Shown here piece by piece: positions 16,540 through 25,938 of a stretch of DNA of 64,000 nucleotides. Position numbers and translations under genes: made by a program. The notes below the pieces were generated by a model. That model was not told the DNA's origin and searched no databases. It saw only the letters and a program-made list of their open reading frames with translations. Within the stretch, counting starts at the first letter, position 1. Every line of letters starts with the position of its first letter. Source of the DNA: an uncultured Desulfobacteraceae bacterium (GTDB lineage: Bacteria; Desulfobacterota; Desulfobacteria; Desulfobacterales; UBA5852); the NCBI GenBank assembly GCA_913060875.1, contig CAJXSL010000005.1:62001-126000 (forward strand), given 5' to 3'.

Positions 16540-18183
16540 ATGACTGCCAGACTGATTGAAAAAACCCCGTCCGCCTATGCGTATCCCCTGCTCATCAAGA
16601 ACATTCTCCGAACCCCCCTCCAGTACGCCCCCGACCAGGAAATCGTCTACCGCGACCAGATGCGCTACACCTACCGTGATCTCGAACGGCGCATCCACAA
16701 GCTGGCCAACATGCTGGCCGCTGCCGGCGTCAAACCCGGCGATACCGTGGCGGTGATGGACTGGGACAGCCATCGCTACCTGGAGAGCTTTTTTGCCATT
16801 CCCATGATGGGGGCCATTATCCATACGATCAATATCCGGCTTTCTCCGGACCAGCTGCTCTACACCATCAATCATGCCGAAGACGACGTTATCCTGGTTT
16901 TCTCGGAATTTTTGCCCATGCTGGAAGCGGTCAAGGACCAGATCAAAACCGTCAAGAAATTTGTCCTGATGACCGATGACGAGCAGCCGGAAACCAGTCT
17001 TCCACTGGCCGGGGAGTATGAAGACCTGCTGGCCGGGGCGGCCGACCATTACGACTTCCCGGAGCTGGATGAAAACACCATGGCCACGACTTTCTACACC
17101 ACCGGTACCACCGGCCTGCCCAAAGGTGTTTTTTACAGCCATCGCCAGATCATGCTCCACACCTATGCCCTCATGTCCGGTTTCTGCATCTACCGGTCCC
17201 AGATCAGTATCGACTCCGGGGACGTCTACATGCCCATCACCCCCATGTTTCATGTCCATGCCTGGGGGGTGCCCTACCTCTGCACCTTGATCGGCACCAA
17301 GCAGGTCTACCCGGGACGCTACGAACCGGAGATGCTCCTGAAACTCCTGCTCACCGAAAAGGTCACCTTCTCCCACTGCGTGCCCACCATCCTGCACATG
17401 CTGGTCAGCAGCCCGGCCGTCAAGAATTTCGACCTGTCCAACTGGAAGGTCATCATCGGCGGATCCGCCTTGTCCAAAGGGCTCTGCAAGGCCGCCCTAG
17501 ACTTGGGCATCGACGTGACCTCAGCCTACGGCATGTCCGAAACCTGCCCGCTCCTGACCGCGGCCAACATGAAACCCCACATGCTCGATTGGGACACCGA
17601 AGAACAGGTCGCTGTCCGGTGCAAGACCGGATTGCCGGTGCCCAACGTCCACCTGGAAGTCCTGGATCCCAGTGGCGCTCCCCTGCCCCATGACGGCCAG
17701 TCGGCCGGCGAGGTGGTGGTGCGCGCTCCCTGGCTGACCCAGGGTTATGTCAAGGATACGGAAAAAAGTGAAGAACTCTGGGAGAACGGTTGGCTGCACA
17801 CGGGCGATGTGGGCAATATCGACGAAGAGGGCTATCTGCAGATCACGGACCGCATGAAGGACGTCATCAAAACCGGCGGGGAATGGATATCCTCCCTGGA
17901 GTTGGAAGATATCATCAGCCAGCACGAGGCGGTCAGCGAAGCCGCGGTGATCGGGGTTCCGGACGACAAATGGGGCGAACGCCCCCTGACCCTGGTGGTT
18001 CTCAAACCCGATTATGCGGATAAGGTGTCCGGGGACGACCTAAAGAACTTCTACATGGGCTTCGTGGAAAACGGAACGATCCCGAAATACGGCGTCCCGG
18101 ACCAGGTGGTCATCACCGACCAGATTGCCAAAACGAGTGTCGGCAAGATCAACAAGAAGGAAATCCGCAGTCAATACCGGTAA
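16540..18183 (+). CDS. Acyl-CoA ligase, AMP-forming (medium/long-chain type)
   Basis: The protein has 547 residues with AAGGAGGT just before the ATG. It has the AMP-binding P-loop FYTTGTTGLPKGVFYSHR (about residues 186-203), the A5 motif AYGMSETCP, the A7 motif GWLHTGDVGNIDEEGYL, and the catalytic Lys segment GKINKKEI near the C-terminus. It activates a carboxylic acid to the acyl adenylate and then the CoA thioester. Length and motifs fit AlkK/FadD3-like ligases of fatty-acid or aromatic-acid catabolism; the actual acid cannot be read off. No beta-oxidation genes are adjacent. It is cytoplasmic or loosely membrane bound. Confidence 0.9.
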   Translation: MTARLIEKTPSAYAYPLLIKNILRTPLQYAPDQEIVYRDQMRYTYRDLERRIHKLANMLAAAGVKPGDTVAVMDWDSHRYLESFFAIPMMGAIIHTINIRLSPDQLLYTINHAEDDVILVFSEFLPMLEAVKDQIKTVKKFVLMTDDEQPETSLPLAGEYEDLLAGAADHYDFPELDENTMATTFYTTGTTGLPKGVFYSHRQIMLHTYALMSGFCIYRSQISIDSGDVYMPITPMFHVHAWGVPYLCTLIGTKQVYPGRYEPEMLLKLLLTEKVTFSHCVPTILHMLVSSPAVKNFDLSNWKVIIGGSALSKGLCKAALDLGIDVTSAYGMSETCPLLTAANMKPHMLDWDTEEQVAVRCKTGLPVPNVHLEVLDPSGAPLPHDGQSAGEVVVRAPWLTQGYVKDTEKSEELWENGWLHTGDVGNIDEEGYLQITDRMKDVIKTGGEWISSLELEDIISQHEAVSEAAVIGVPDDKWGERPLTLVVLKPDYADKVSGDDLKNFYMGFVENGTIPKYGVPDQVVITDQIAKTSVGKINKKEIRSQYR

Positions 18184-18320
18184 GCATGCACCGGCCGCCA
18201 CGGTGGCCGGCGTCAGGATACCGGAAAAAACGGTTTGAACTTCCGGTCCTGATTTAATTTTTCCCACGCCAATCACGGGCAGGCGGTCGTTCATCATGCG
18301 GCCGCCTCGCCCGTGCACTT

Positions 18321-19301
18321 TCAACCGGATCGGGCCACCGGCCCCTTGACGGTTTCTTTCAGCCCTCCGTTGCCGCGGCGCATCCGCCAGTAGGACCACA
18401 CACGATAGAGATGAACGGCCACCAGGGCCGTAATCAGCCGGGGTATCCATAACCAGATGGCGGGTATTCCCAGGGCCATGAAAATCGCCGGATCTTCGAT
18501 GAGGGAATGATTGATCCCGATGGAGATCTGCAGCCGCTCGATTTCCGCCTTTTCAAATGCCCCGTTGCGCGCCTCTTCGACAATGACGGCCGCCCCGTAG
18601 CCCAAACCGAAAACCGCCGCCGTCAGCCAGAGAATGCCCACCCGGTGGCTCAACCCCATCAGCCACAATAGCGGCCGCAGGATCCGGGCCAGAAGCGGAA
18701 TGATGCGGGCGGCCCGCAGCAGCTCCATCACGACCATCATGCCGGTAATGATGGCAAAAATCTGCAGACAGAGAATGCCCGTATCCCAGAGCCACGCTTG
18801 CAGTTGAGCGACAAAGGGGCCGCTTTCCGCGACAACGGCGGCGGTGGCCGCCAATTCACGGCCCTCCGTCGGCAGCAGCGGTGCCAGGCACAGAACAGTC
18901 GCCACCGATGCCGTCAGCCTGGCGGCCGTGGCTTTAAAGAAGTTGAGGCCGGAACTGGCCTGCACGATGCCTTCCTGGATGATATTGTGGGAAATGAGGA
19001 GGAATACAGCCACCAGGATCGTCTCCGCCATACTCAAATCCAGCACAGCCAGCGCGGCCACGGCACCATAAATCCCCGCCAGCAGCCCGGCGGTCAGGGG
19101 CAGGGCCGCCTCCGGCGGCAGGCTTAAAAACCCCATGGCCGGGGCCAGCATAAAATCCAGATAGCCCAGCAACCCGCTGGTATCGATCAAAAAGGTCAAA
19201 AGGGAACAGGGCACCAGAATCTTGAGCATCCAGATCGTGCCGCGAACGCCCTTGTGCAGCCCTTCACGGGTAGCGGGCCACCATTTCACTGCTGTTGTCA
19301 T
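18321..19301 (-). CDS. Nucleoside-recognition (Gate) domain membrane protein
   Basis: The protein has 326 residues with about eight hydrophobic segments in two Gate-type halves. The first includes GYLDFMLAPAMGFLSLPPEAALPLTAGLLAGIYGA in separate pieces, and the second ends in a membrane helix and a basic tail. This domain occurs in nucleoside transporters, FeoB and spore-maturation proteins. In stand-alone form the substrate is unknown. It is transcribed in the same direction as the glycosyltransferase ending at 19321, whose stop lies just 19 bases from this gene's start, so they may be one unit. Confidence 0.75.
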   Translation of the reverse strand: MTTAVKWWPATREGLHKGVRGTIWMLKILVPCSLLTFLIDTSGLLGYLDFMLAPAMGFLSLPPEAALPLTAGLLAGIYGAVAALAVLDLSMAETILVAVFLLISHNIIQEGIVQASSGLNFFKATAARLTASVATVLCLAPLLPTEGRELAATAAVVAESGPFVAQLQAWLWDTGILCLQIFAIITGMMVVMELLRAARIIPLLARILRPLLWLMGLSHRVGILWLTAAVFGLGYGAAVIVEEARNGAFEKAEIERLQISIGINHSLIEDPAIFMALGIPAIWLWIPRLITALVAVHLYRVWSYWRMRRGNGGLKETVKGPVARSG

Positions 19302-19320
19302 TTAATGACTCCGATCAAAC

Positions 19321-20604
19321 CTAAGCCCCACAGGCGATGCTGTCTTGAATCAAGCCCCCCAGTTTTCGTTTCAGAACCTGGTAGGAATAGCATTTACGCG
19401 CAATCGCGTAGTTGCGATCCACCATCTGCTGCCGCATCAAGGGGTCATCCAACACCTTTCGGGTGGCCTGCACCGCGTCGTCGGTTACATAGCCATCCAG
19501 TTCGATAACGGCAAACCCTTTGGGCTGGATATCCATCTGGTAGATGGAATAGGTGTTGACCACGATGGGTTTGCGAAAATAGACGGCCTCGAGAAAGGCG
19601 TTGCCAAAGCCCTCGAAATTGGAAGGATAGGTCACCAGGTCGGCATGGGGATAGATATCTTCCAGAGTATATATCTTCAGGCCGTCCGCAGTCCGCCCTC
19701 TTTTCTCGTTGATGATCCGGGCCACGAAACGTGTGTCCACATCCATGAGACGCGAGTATTCCCGTACCCGCTGTTCGTAGTCATGGCCTTCATCGCCGGA
19801 AGCATGCGAAATAACCAGCGTGGCCCGGCGTCCCAGGCGCCGCACCAGTTCGATGGCATGCTCGATGCCCTTGCGCTTGACCACCCGCGTGGGCTGGAGC
19901 ACCAGCAGATCGTCCGGCGCAATCTCGAGGCTCTCCCGCACATCCCGGGCGTAATCATCCGGCGGTTCCGGCGGGTTTTCAAAATCCATGACGTTGGGTA
20001 CCACGGTCGAGGATATCCCCGTTCGCAGACCCAACTGGTTGTCCGCCGAAGAATTGATCACCACATGGCGAATCGAATTCAGATGCGGCGGGAAGGCCAT
20101 GTTCAGGTACTCCCACACGGCATTGGTCAGAAAGTGCTGGCGCTCCCAGAAAAAATCGTGATGATGGGCAATGGTCGGTATACCCGTTTCCGAAATCATT
20201 TCCGTCAAAGCGATGCCCAGCGGGAGGTTCAGGGGAATGGTCAGGGAGTTTTCCGGCACCAGCAGCTGGATATCAAACTTTTCGACAAAGCGGTAAAGCT
20301 GCTCCTTGAGCAAGAGGGTGTAGCGATGGATCTTTTCCGTGGTCTGGATACTGCGTTTCTGGACACCAAAACAATGATGATAGATGTCCAGAATCTCCGG
20401 ATGGCGGAAATGCGCTTCCGGCACCAGAAACGAGCGTGCCGCCGGCGTATCCAACTCGCCGGCGAAGTAAAAACAGTTGAACCCGGAATCCTCGAATACA
20501 TGGGCCCACTTTTCTGTTTCCAGCGATACGCCGTCCGTCCCGGCCAGCCGGGTGGCGACAAAGCCGACGTTATGCACCTTTCCGCATTGCGGGCAAACTC
20601 TCAT
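19321..20604 (-). CDS. GT4-type glycosyltransferase (mannosylglucosylglycerate synthase-like)
   Basis: The protein has 427 residues with GGAGGG upstream of the ATG. The N-terminus has a CPQCGK knuckle, then GFVATRLAGTDGVSLETEKW, the Rossmann start of a GT-B fold. The C-terminal half has the GT4 signature (LQPTRVVKRKGIEHAIELV, ADLVTYPSNFEGFGNAFLEA), with the conserved Glu pair of retaining nucleotide-sugar enzymes. The opening segment resembles glucosylglycerate-type compatible-solute synthases, but the acceptor is not certain. The gene lies between a Gate-domain protein and PilZ protein. Confidence 0.75.
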   Translation of the reverse strand: MRVCPQCGKVHNVGFVATRLAGTDGVSLETEKWAHVFEDSGFNCFYFAGELDTPAARSFLVPEAHFRHPEILDIYHHCFGVQKRSIQTTEKIHRYTLLLKEQLYRFVEKFDIQLLVPENSLTIPLNLPLGIALTEMISETGIPTIAHHHDFFWERQHFLTNAVWEYLNMAFPPHLNSIRHVVINSSADNQLGLRTGISSTVVPNVMDFENPPEPPDDYARDVRESLEIAPDDLLVLQPTRVVKRKGIEHAIELVRRLGRRATLVISHASGDEGHDYEQRVREYSRLMDVDTRFVARIINEKRGRTADGLKIYTLEDIYPHADLVTYPSNFEGFGNAFLEAVYFRKPIVVNTYSIYQMDIQPKGFAVIELDGYVTDDAVQATRKVLDDPLMRQQMVDRNYAIARKCYSYQVLKRKLGGLIQDSIACGA

Positions 20605-20832
20605 GCCGGCCCTCCTTCCCGCTCAAACTCGAAATGACGATGCTGCCAACGCGCTCTGCGGGCAAGCCAGTTTCTTTATAATGATCCACATGCTTTGTCC
20701 AGCGGGAATCATGGCAACGGACGGACGCCGTCAGAACACACGGACGTGAAAATGGCAGGGGCTCAGACCGATGCGGGTCATTCACCCATTGGTCGGTGGC
20801 AGGCGTTTCAATAGGGATCCATTGCCGGGCCA

Positions 20833-21315
20833 TCAGCCCATGAGATAAAACCCGATGGCCTTGTCGGATGCATTGCCGGCATCGATCGAGGTGAACTCGG
20901 TGCCAAGATCATACCCCACGATTTTACGGATAATGACTTCTTTTTCAATCCGGGACCGTTTGGTATCATCCAGCGTGAAAACGACCTCCAGAATATCACC
21001 GGCCTTCATATGCGCCGAATCGTTGACCCGGATGGAAAGTCCGTTGCGGGATACGTCCTTGACAACCATGGTCCCATTTCCGGCCCGGCGTTGGTTGTAG
21101 ATCCGGGTAAAGGTCCCGGGCAAGCTGACCGCCTTGCGAAACTGACGGCGCCGTTCAATCATCACCGGATAGCTGTGCCCGCACGGGCAATGGACCTTGA
21201 TTTTGACCGCCTTTTCCAGGGCTTTATACTTGGCGATATCCACCGTGCGAACTTTTTTGCACCGGGGGCATGAAAAGGTGACTTTGTTATTGCTGGCAAC
21301 GAAGGCTTTTTGCAT
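20833..21315 (-). CDS. PilZ-domain protein with N-terminal zinc ribbon
   Basis: The protein has 160 residues. Residues 16-50 carry two knuckles (CPRCKK and CPCGH), a likely zinc ribbon. Residues ~54-150 are a PilZ domain with the c-di-GMP binding RRRQFRKAV motif and the VKDVSRNGLSIRV strand (DxSxxG type). It should bind cyclic di-GMP and pass the signal to an unknown partner. No secretion or motility gene is next to it. The start at 21315 has GGGAG upstream. Zinc ribbon plus PilZ is a recurrent small-protein layout in Desulfobacterota. Confidence 0.85.
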   Translation of the reverse strand: MQKAFVASNNKVTFSCPRCKKVRTVDIAKYKALEKAVKIKVHCPCGHSYPVMIERRRQFRKAVSLPGTFTRIYNQRRAGNGTMVVKDVSRNGLSIRVNDSAHMKAGDILEVVFTLDDTKRSRIEKEVIIRKIVGYDLGTEFTSIDAGNASDKAIGFYLMG

Positions 21316-21429
21316 AATATCGCTCCCGAACAGCCGTCAGACTTGACAACCGGCAGTATTCGGTTCATTCACGTGACGGGTTTCTATTCCCCCTGGCGCC
21401 ATCATGATTCCTGACGGGTGGCAGACGAG

Positions 21430-21619
21430 TAGAACCCATCTCAAAAAAATCTAAGTTCCCCTGGCGGTGTTTCCAGCGTTGCTGGATACCGCATCGTTTG
21501 AATCAAATAGCGGGGCATACCGAGCCGGCTAAAAATGCTCACATACTGCGTGTATGCTCCGCTTTTTCGCCGTCTCGCGCCTTGCCAGGAACCCTAATCT
21601 TTTTTTTGAGATAGGTTAT
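21430..21619. repeat. Foldback element, arms type C
   Basis: The terminal arms (tctcaaaaaaat and its near complement) enclose about 190 bases. The core read on the minus strand, ggttcctggcaaggcgcgag and later caccgccagggg, parallels the cores of the elements at 22835 and 27584. A central inverted repeat (gcatacacgcagtatgtg) parallels those at 24327 and 34471. It lies between the divergent PilZ and kamA genes. Confidence 0.6.
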
Positions 21620-21727
21620 AGAAACGATCACTCGTTTTTCTTTAATTATCTAACAGTTAAAGTGTAGTACAAAAAATCCTGAAAGGCAACAAGCACAGCG
21701 GCAAATAGCCCGCTGGTCCCTGATCTC

Positions 21728-22831
21728 ATGACCATCACGCCCCTAAACCACCATTACGCCTCAATCCTGACCCCGGAGCAGGCCCTCTTGGAGGAACGGG
21801 ATTGGCAAGAACTGCTGGCCGCAAGCGTTATCTCCGCCGAGCAGCTCGCGACCCATCTGCCCATCGACCCCGAAAACGTCGACCGGGTGGCCGGGGCCTA
21901 TCCCATGCGTATCAATCCCTATTTTTTAGAGCTTGCCTGCCGCCAGGGTGCCCCGCTGCAGCGCCAGGTCGTGCCCTGCATCGATGAACTTCTCACGGCA
22001 GACGCCATCCCGGACCCGCTGCATGAAGAACACCAATCACCGGTGGAAGGCATCATTCATCGCTATCCGGACCGGGTGGTGTTTCTCGTCTCCAACCGCT
22101 GTGCCGCCTACTGCCGTTTCTGCATGCGCAAACGGCGGGTGGCAACGGGTGCCCCGATCGAGTGGCCGACATTGCAGGCCGGGATCGACTATATTCGTAG
22201 CGCCACCGAGGTCACAGACGTCATCCTTTCCGGCGGGGACCCCCTCCTGCGCACCGATACGCAACTGGAATGGCTCCTGGCGGGACTGCACGCCATTCCC
22301 CATGTGACCACCATTCGGATCCACAGCCGGGTGCCATCCACCCTGCCCCAGCGCATCACCCCGGCCCTGACCGCCATCCTGAAGCGCTTCGCCCCCCTTT
22401 ACGTCAACACCCATTTCAATCATGCCGCCGAAGTGACACCGCAGGCCGAAACCGCCTGCCGCCGGCTGGTGGAAGCCGGCATCCCCCTGGGCTGCCAGAC
22501 CGTGCTGCTGCGGGGTGTCAACGACACACCGGCCGCCATGCAGGACCTCATGCGGCGGCTGGTGGCCATCCGGGTAAAACCCTATTATCTCCACCAGATG
22601 GATCCCGTCGCCGGCACGGCCCATTTCCGGGTGCCGATCCGCGAGGGGCTGGCCATCATGCGATCTTTGCGCGGTCACATTTCCGGCATGTGTGTCCCCC
22701 ACTACATGATCGATCTGCCGGGCGGCGGCGGCAAAGTCCCGCTGCTGCCGGACTACGTCAGGGAAGTCAGAAAACGGGACATGGTGGTGGAAAACTTCCG
22801 GGGGGAGCGGTTCACCTATCCTCTGGACTAA
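21728..22831 (+). CDS. kamA: Lysine 2,3-aminomutase-type radical SAM enzyme
   Basis: The protein has 367 residues. The radical SAM motif CAAYCRFC is at about residue 119, the PLP lysine is in LPGGGGKVPLLPDY, and the two Asp residues that bind the lysine side-chain amino group in clostridial KamA are present (HQMDPVAG, MIDLPGG). These Asp residues argue for L-lysine rather than glutamate as substrate, and the second is not kept in EpmB. The product, beta-lysine, serves as an osmolyte precursor or in lysine breakdown. The protein is shorter at the C-terminus than KamA. No acetyltransferase (AblB) is adjacent. The gene stands alone between two foldback elements. Confidence 0.75.
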   Translation: MTITPLNHHYASILTPEQALLEERDWQELLAASVISAEQLATHLPIDPENVDRVAGAYPMRINPYFLELACRQGAPLQRQVVPCIDELLTADAIPDPLHEEHQSPVEGIIHRYPDRVVFLVSNRCAAYCRFCMRKRRVATGAPIEWPTLQAGIDYIRSATEVTDVILSGGDPLLRTDTQLEWLLAGLHAIPHVTTIRIHSRVPSTLPQRITPALTAILKRFAPLYVNTHFNHAAEVTPQAETACRRLVEAGIPLGCQTVLLRGVNDTPAAMQDLMRRLVAIRVKPYYLHQMDPVAGTAHFRVPIREGLAIMRSLRGHISGMCVPHYMIDLPGGGGKVPLLPDYVREVRKRDMVVENFRGERFTYPLD

Positions 22832-22834
22832 ATA

Positions 22835-22976
22835 GTGCCCATCCATAAATGGTAGATTTTGGTTCCTGGCAAGGCCCGAACGCGTTTTAAACCGGAGGAA
22901 TAGCCCGCTATTTCGAGGATTGAAAACGAGCGAGAACGCCGCCAGGGGCCGAAAGATGCCATTTAGGGATGGGCAC
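22835..22976. repeat. 142-bp foldback element, arms type A
   Basis: The arms at 22835-22852 and 22959-22976 are complementary at 17 of 18 positions. The sequence is nearly identical to that at 27584-27725. It begins 3 bases after the kamA stop and contains no open frame. Confidence 0.85.
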
Positions 22977-23067
22977 AAAATAATGGCCGCCCCCACTCTG
23001 GTCACCCGCGGGGAAGCGGCCGTTATCCCGTCAGACTATCGGTAGTTTTATGCCTTCCAGGTGAGCA

Positions 23068-24156
23068 TCACCCGTTGCGGCGCTCGAATTCCCGCATAAA
23101 CCCTGTCAGGGCTTCCACGGCCTCCAGCGACAAAGCGTTGTAGATCGAGGCCCGGCAGCCCCCCACGGAACGGTGGCCTTTGAGACCGCCCAGGCCGTTT
23201 TCCAGGGCTTCGGCCACGAAGCGCTTCTCCAGCTCTTCACTGGGCAGCCGGAAAGTCACGTTCATCAGGGACCGGCTGTCCGCCGCAGCGGTTCCCCGGT
23301 AGAATTCACCGGTATCCAGGACACCGTAAAGCGCTTCGGCCTTTTGGCGATTGATGGTCTCCATGGCCGCCAGCCCGCCGACGGTCTCTTCCAGCCATTT
23401 CAAAACCAGCTGCACCGTGTAGACGGCGAAGCAGGGCGGCGTATTGAACATGGAATTCTTGGCCGCAAAGGTGGTGTATTTCAGCATGCTGGGAAGACTT
23501 TCCGGCACCCGGTCCAACATGTCATCACGAATGATGACCAGGCAGACACCGGCCGGTCCGATATTCTTCTGGGCCCCGGCATAGATGATGCCGAAGGGAG
23601 TCGGATCGAGGGGCCGGCACATGATGTCGGAAGACATGTCCGCCACCAGCGGAACGCCGCCGGTGTCGGGATAGCCATGCCACTGGGTTCCCTTGATGGT
23701 GTTGTTCGAGGTGATGTGCACATAGGCGGCATTGCTGTCCAGGGCAAGTTCAGCGGGAATGTAGCTGTAGTTCTTATCTTCCGATGACGCCGCCACGTTC
23801 ACGCTTTTACCCAGTGTGCGGGCCTCCTTGATGGCCTTGGTAGACCATGTGCCCGTATCGACATAGTCCGCCGAAGCACCGTCCGGCAGCGTGTTCATGG
23901 GCACCATGGCAAACTGCATGCTGGCCCCGCCCTGCAGGAAGAGCACCTGATAGCGGTCATCCAGCTGGAGCAAACGACGGAAACGGGCAATGGTGTCGTT
24001 GATCACATCATCAAACCATTTGGAACGGTGGCTGACCTCGGTGATGGACATGCCGGAACCGCCGAAATCCAAAAATCCGGCCTGGATTTCTTCGAGAACG
24101 GGCAAAGGCAGGGCTGCCGGCCCGGGATTGAAATTGTAGATGCGATGGCTGCTCAT
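23068..24156 (-). CDS. serC: Phosphoserine aminotransferase
   Basis: The protein has 362 residues from the ATG at 24156, which has AGGAGGGT six bases upstream; longer starts lack this. The N-terminus YNFNPGPAALP, the HRSKWFDDV region, the PLP-Lys segment YAGAQKNIGPAGVCLVI and the C-terminal GLGGLKGHRSVGGCRASIYNA are all canonical for SerC. It converts 3-phosphohydroxypyruvate plus glutamate to phosphoserine (serine, and in some bacteria pyridoxine synthesis). It is divergent from hisD across a foldback element. Confidence 0.95.
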   Translation of the reverse strand: MSSHRIYNFNPGPAALPLPVLEEIQAGFLDFGGSGMSITEVSHRSKWFDDVINDTIARFRRLLQLDDRYQVLFLQGGASMQFAMVPMNTLPDGASADYVDTGTWSTKAIKEARTLGKSVNVAASSEDKNYSYIPAELALDSNAAYVHITSNNTIKGTQWHGYPDTGGVPLVADMSSDIMCRPLDPTPFGIIYAGAQKNIGPAGVCLVIIRDDMLDRVPESLPSMLKYTTFAAKNSMFNTPPCFAVYTVQLVLKWLEETVGGLAAMETINRQKAEALYGVLDTGEFYRGTAAADSRSLMNVTFRLPSEELEKRFVAEALENGLGGLKGHRSVGGCRASIYNALSLEAVEALTGFMREFERRNG

Positions 24157-24326
24157 GGGTACCCTCCTGGATTTCGGTCTTCGATTAAACAAAAGGAAGC
24201 AGTTGACCAAATCTCACCGGTGATGTCAATGGGAATATCCGGCCGTCGCCAGGGTTCCTTTGACAGACCCGGTCAAAGGGAATATAGGAGGACAACGCTT
24301 GCCAGCCGTCCACCGCGGCCTTAGGT

Positions 24327-24472
24327 TAGAAGCGATCTCAAAAAAGTTTTTTCGCCCGATATCGGCGTTGTGCCCTCGTCTCAAGTCCTCGACATACTTG
24401 AGTATGTCTGCGGGCTGATTCTCGGTCACGCCTTGATCTCGAACGAAAACCCTAATTTTGAGATGGCTTCTA
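24327..24472. repeat. 146-bp foldback element, arms type B
   Basis: The arms tagaagc/gcttcta plus inner atctcaaaa/ttttgagat bracket a core containing gatatcggcgttgtgccc and the central inverted repeat catacttgagtatg. A second copy is at 34471, and the arms alone survive at 49664. It lies in the divergent serC-hisD gap. Confidence 0.85.
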
Positions 24473-24526
24473 GCAGGCGAAGAGTTCAAACCCCGTACAA
24501 CCCTTTTTACCGGAGAACCACGACGC

Positions 24527-25837
24527 ATGCAGATCTACCGCTATCCTTCACCGGCCACCGAAAAAAAACTGGCCGCCATCCGGCGGCGCCGCAGCCTTTC
24601 TTTCAGGAAAAAAGACGTCCAGGCCGTGGCCCGAATCATCGAAGACGTGCGCCGCAACGGCGACAAAGCCCTGATGGGCTACACCCGGAAATTTGATGCG
24701 CCCCGCATGCATGCTGACCAACTGGTCGTCGCCCCCGAAGCCATACGGGCCGCCGCCAAATCAGTGGATCGCCGCTTTAAAACCGCCCTCAACCGGGCCG
24801 TGCGGCAGATCGAAGCTTTCCATCGCCAGCAATTCCGCAAGTCCTGGATCGACCCGGCCCGGGAGGGAGTTCTGCTGGGCCAAATTTTCCATCCGGTGGA
24901 TTCGGCCGGTATTTATGTTCCCGGTGGCCAGGGCGGGCAAACCCCCCTGGTGTCCTCGGTCCTCATGGGCGCCCTTCCGGCCCGGATTGCCGGTGTGCCC
25001 CGCCGTGTCATGGTCACGCCCCCGACCCGGGAAGGCGAGGTGAACCCGCATCTCCTGGCGGCCGCCCATGCCTGCGGCATCGACACCGTCTACCGCGCGG
25101 GCAGCGCCTGGGCCATTGCCGCCCTGGCCCACGGCACCGAAACGATCCCGCCCGTGGATATCATCGTCGGTCCCGGCAACTTCTACGTGACCCTGGCCAA
25201 AAAACTGGTGGCCGGCACGGTGGGTATCGACATGGTGGCCGGCCCCAGCGAAATCCTGATTATCGCCGACCAGACCGCCGATCCGGAATATGTGGCGGCC
25301 GACATGCTGTCCCAGGCCGAGCACGACCCCATGGCCTCGGCGGTCCTGCTGACCGACGCCCCGGACCTTGCCAAGACCGTGCGCTCCGCTCTGGAACGTC
25401 AGTTGGATCAGTTGAAACGCCGGGAAATTGCCGCCGCCGCCATCCAGGATTTCGGCCTCATCGTGCAGGTTCCGGATATGACAACCGCCGTGGGTCTCGC
25501 CAACCGCATGGCACCGGAGCATCTGGAACTGATGACGGAGCGCCCCATGGACCTGGTGGGGGGCATCCGCAATGCCGGGGCTGTTTTTCTGGGGGCCTAT
25601 ACGCCGGAGCCGGTCGGCGACTACATTGCCGGCCCGAATCACGTGCTGCCCACGGCCGGCACGGCCCGCTTCTCTTCAGCCCTGTCCGTGGACAACTTCA
25701 TCAAAAAAACCAGTTTGATCCGCTATACGGCCCAAGCCTTGAAACGGGAAGCCCGCGACATTATTCAGCTGGCGGAAATCGAGGGGCTGGACGCCCATGC
25801 CAACGCCGTCCGGCAGCGGCTGTCGAAGAAGTTATAG
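24527..25837 (+). CDS. hisD: Histidinol dehydrogenase
   Basis: The protein has 436 residues from the ATG at 24527, with CGGAG upstream; an in-frame GTG-type start 23 codons earlier lacks a site and would intrude on the repeat. Canonical segments are present: IYVPGG, GPGNFYV, GPSEILIIAD, SQAEHDPMASAVLLT (zinc ligands His and Gln region) and GPNHVLPTAGTARFSS. It oxidises histidinol to histidine in two NAD-dependent steps. The related sulfopropanediol dehydrogenase HpsN was considered because of the sulfonate genes nearby, but the PNHVLPT segment favours HisD. No other his gene is adjacent. Confidence 0.85.
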   Translation: MQIYRYPSPATEKKLAAIRRRRSLSFRKKDVQAVARIIEDVRRNGDKALMGYTRKFDAPRMHADQLVVAPEAIRAAAKSVDRRFKTALNRAVRQIEAFHRQQFRKSWIDPAREGVLLGQIFHPVDSAGIYVPGGQGGQTPLVSSVLMGALPARIAGVPRRVMVTPPTREGEVNPHLLAAAHACGIDTVYRAGSAWAIAALAHGTETIPPVDIIVGPGNFYVTLAKKLVAGTVGIDMVAGPSEILIIADQTADPEYVAADMLSQAEHDPMASAVLLTDAPDLAKTVRSALERQLDQLKRREIAAAAIQDFGLIVQVPDMTTAVGLANRMAPEHLELMTERPMDLVGGIRNAGAVFLGAYTPEPVGDYIAGPNHVLPTAGTARFSSALSVDNFIKKTSLIRYTAQALKREARDIIQLAEIEGLDAHANAVRQRLSKKL

Positions 25838-25938
25838 CGCAACGCCGAAATGGCATGCCGCCCGAACTTGGAATTTACGAATGGGATTAGCGTGATTGAA
25901 ACCGGGTCCGGCTTCAGGGCAGATGAAAATTGACAGAT

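Noticed and set aside
21728-22831. EpmB, the EF-P lysine aminomutase
   Set aside because: The radical SAM region (CRFCMRKRR) and the second lysine-binding Asp are of KamA type; neither efp nor epmA is adjacent.
24527-25837. Sulfopropanediol dehydrogenase (HpsN) instead of HisD
   Set aside because: The GPNHVLPTAGTARFSS and AEHDPMASA segments are standard HisD, and no sulfolactate genes are adjacent despite the taurine locus.
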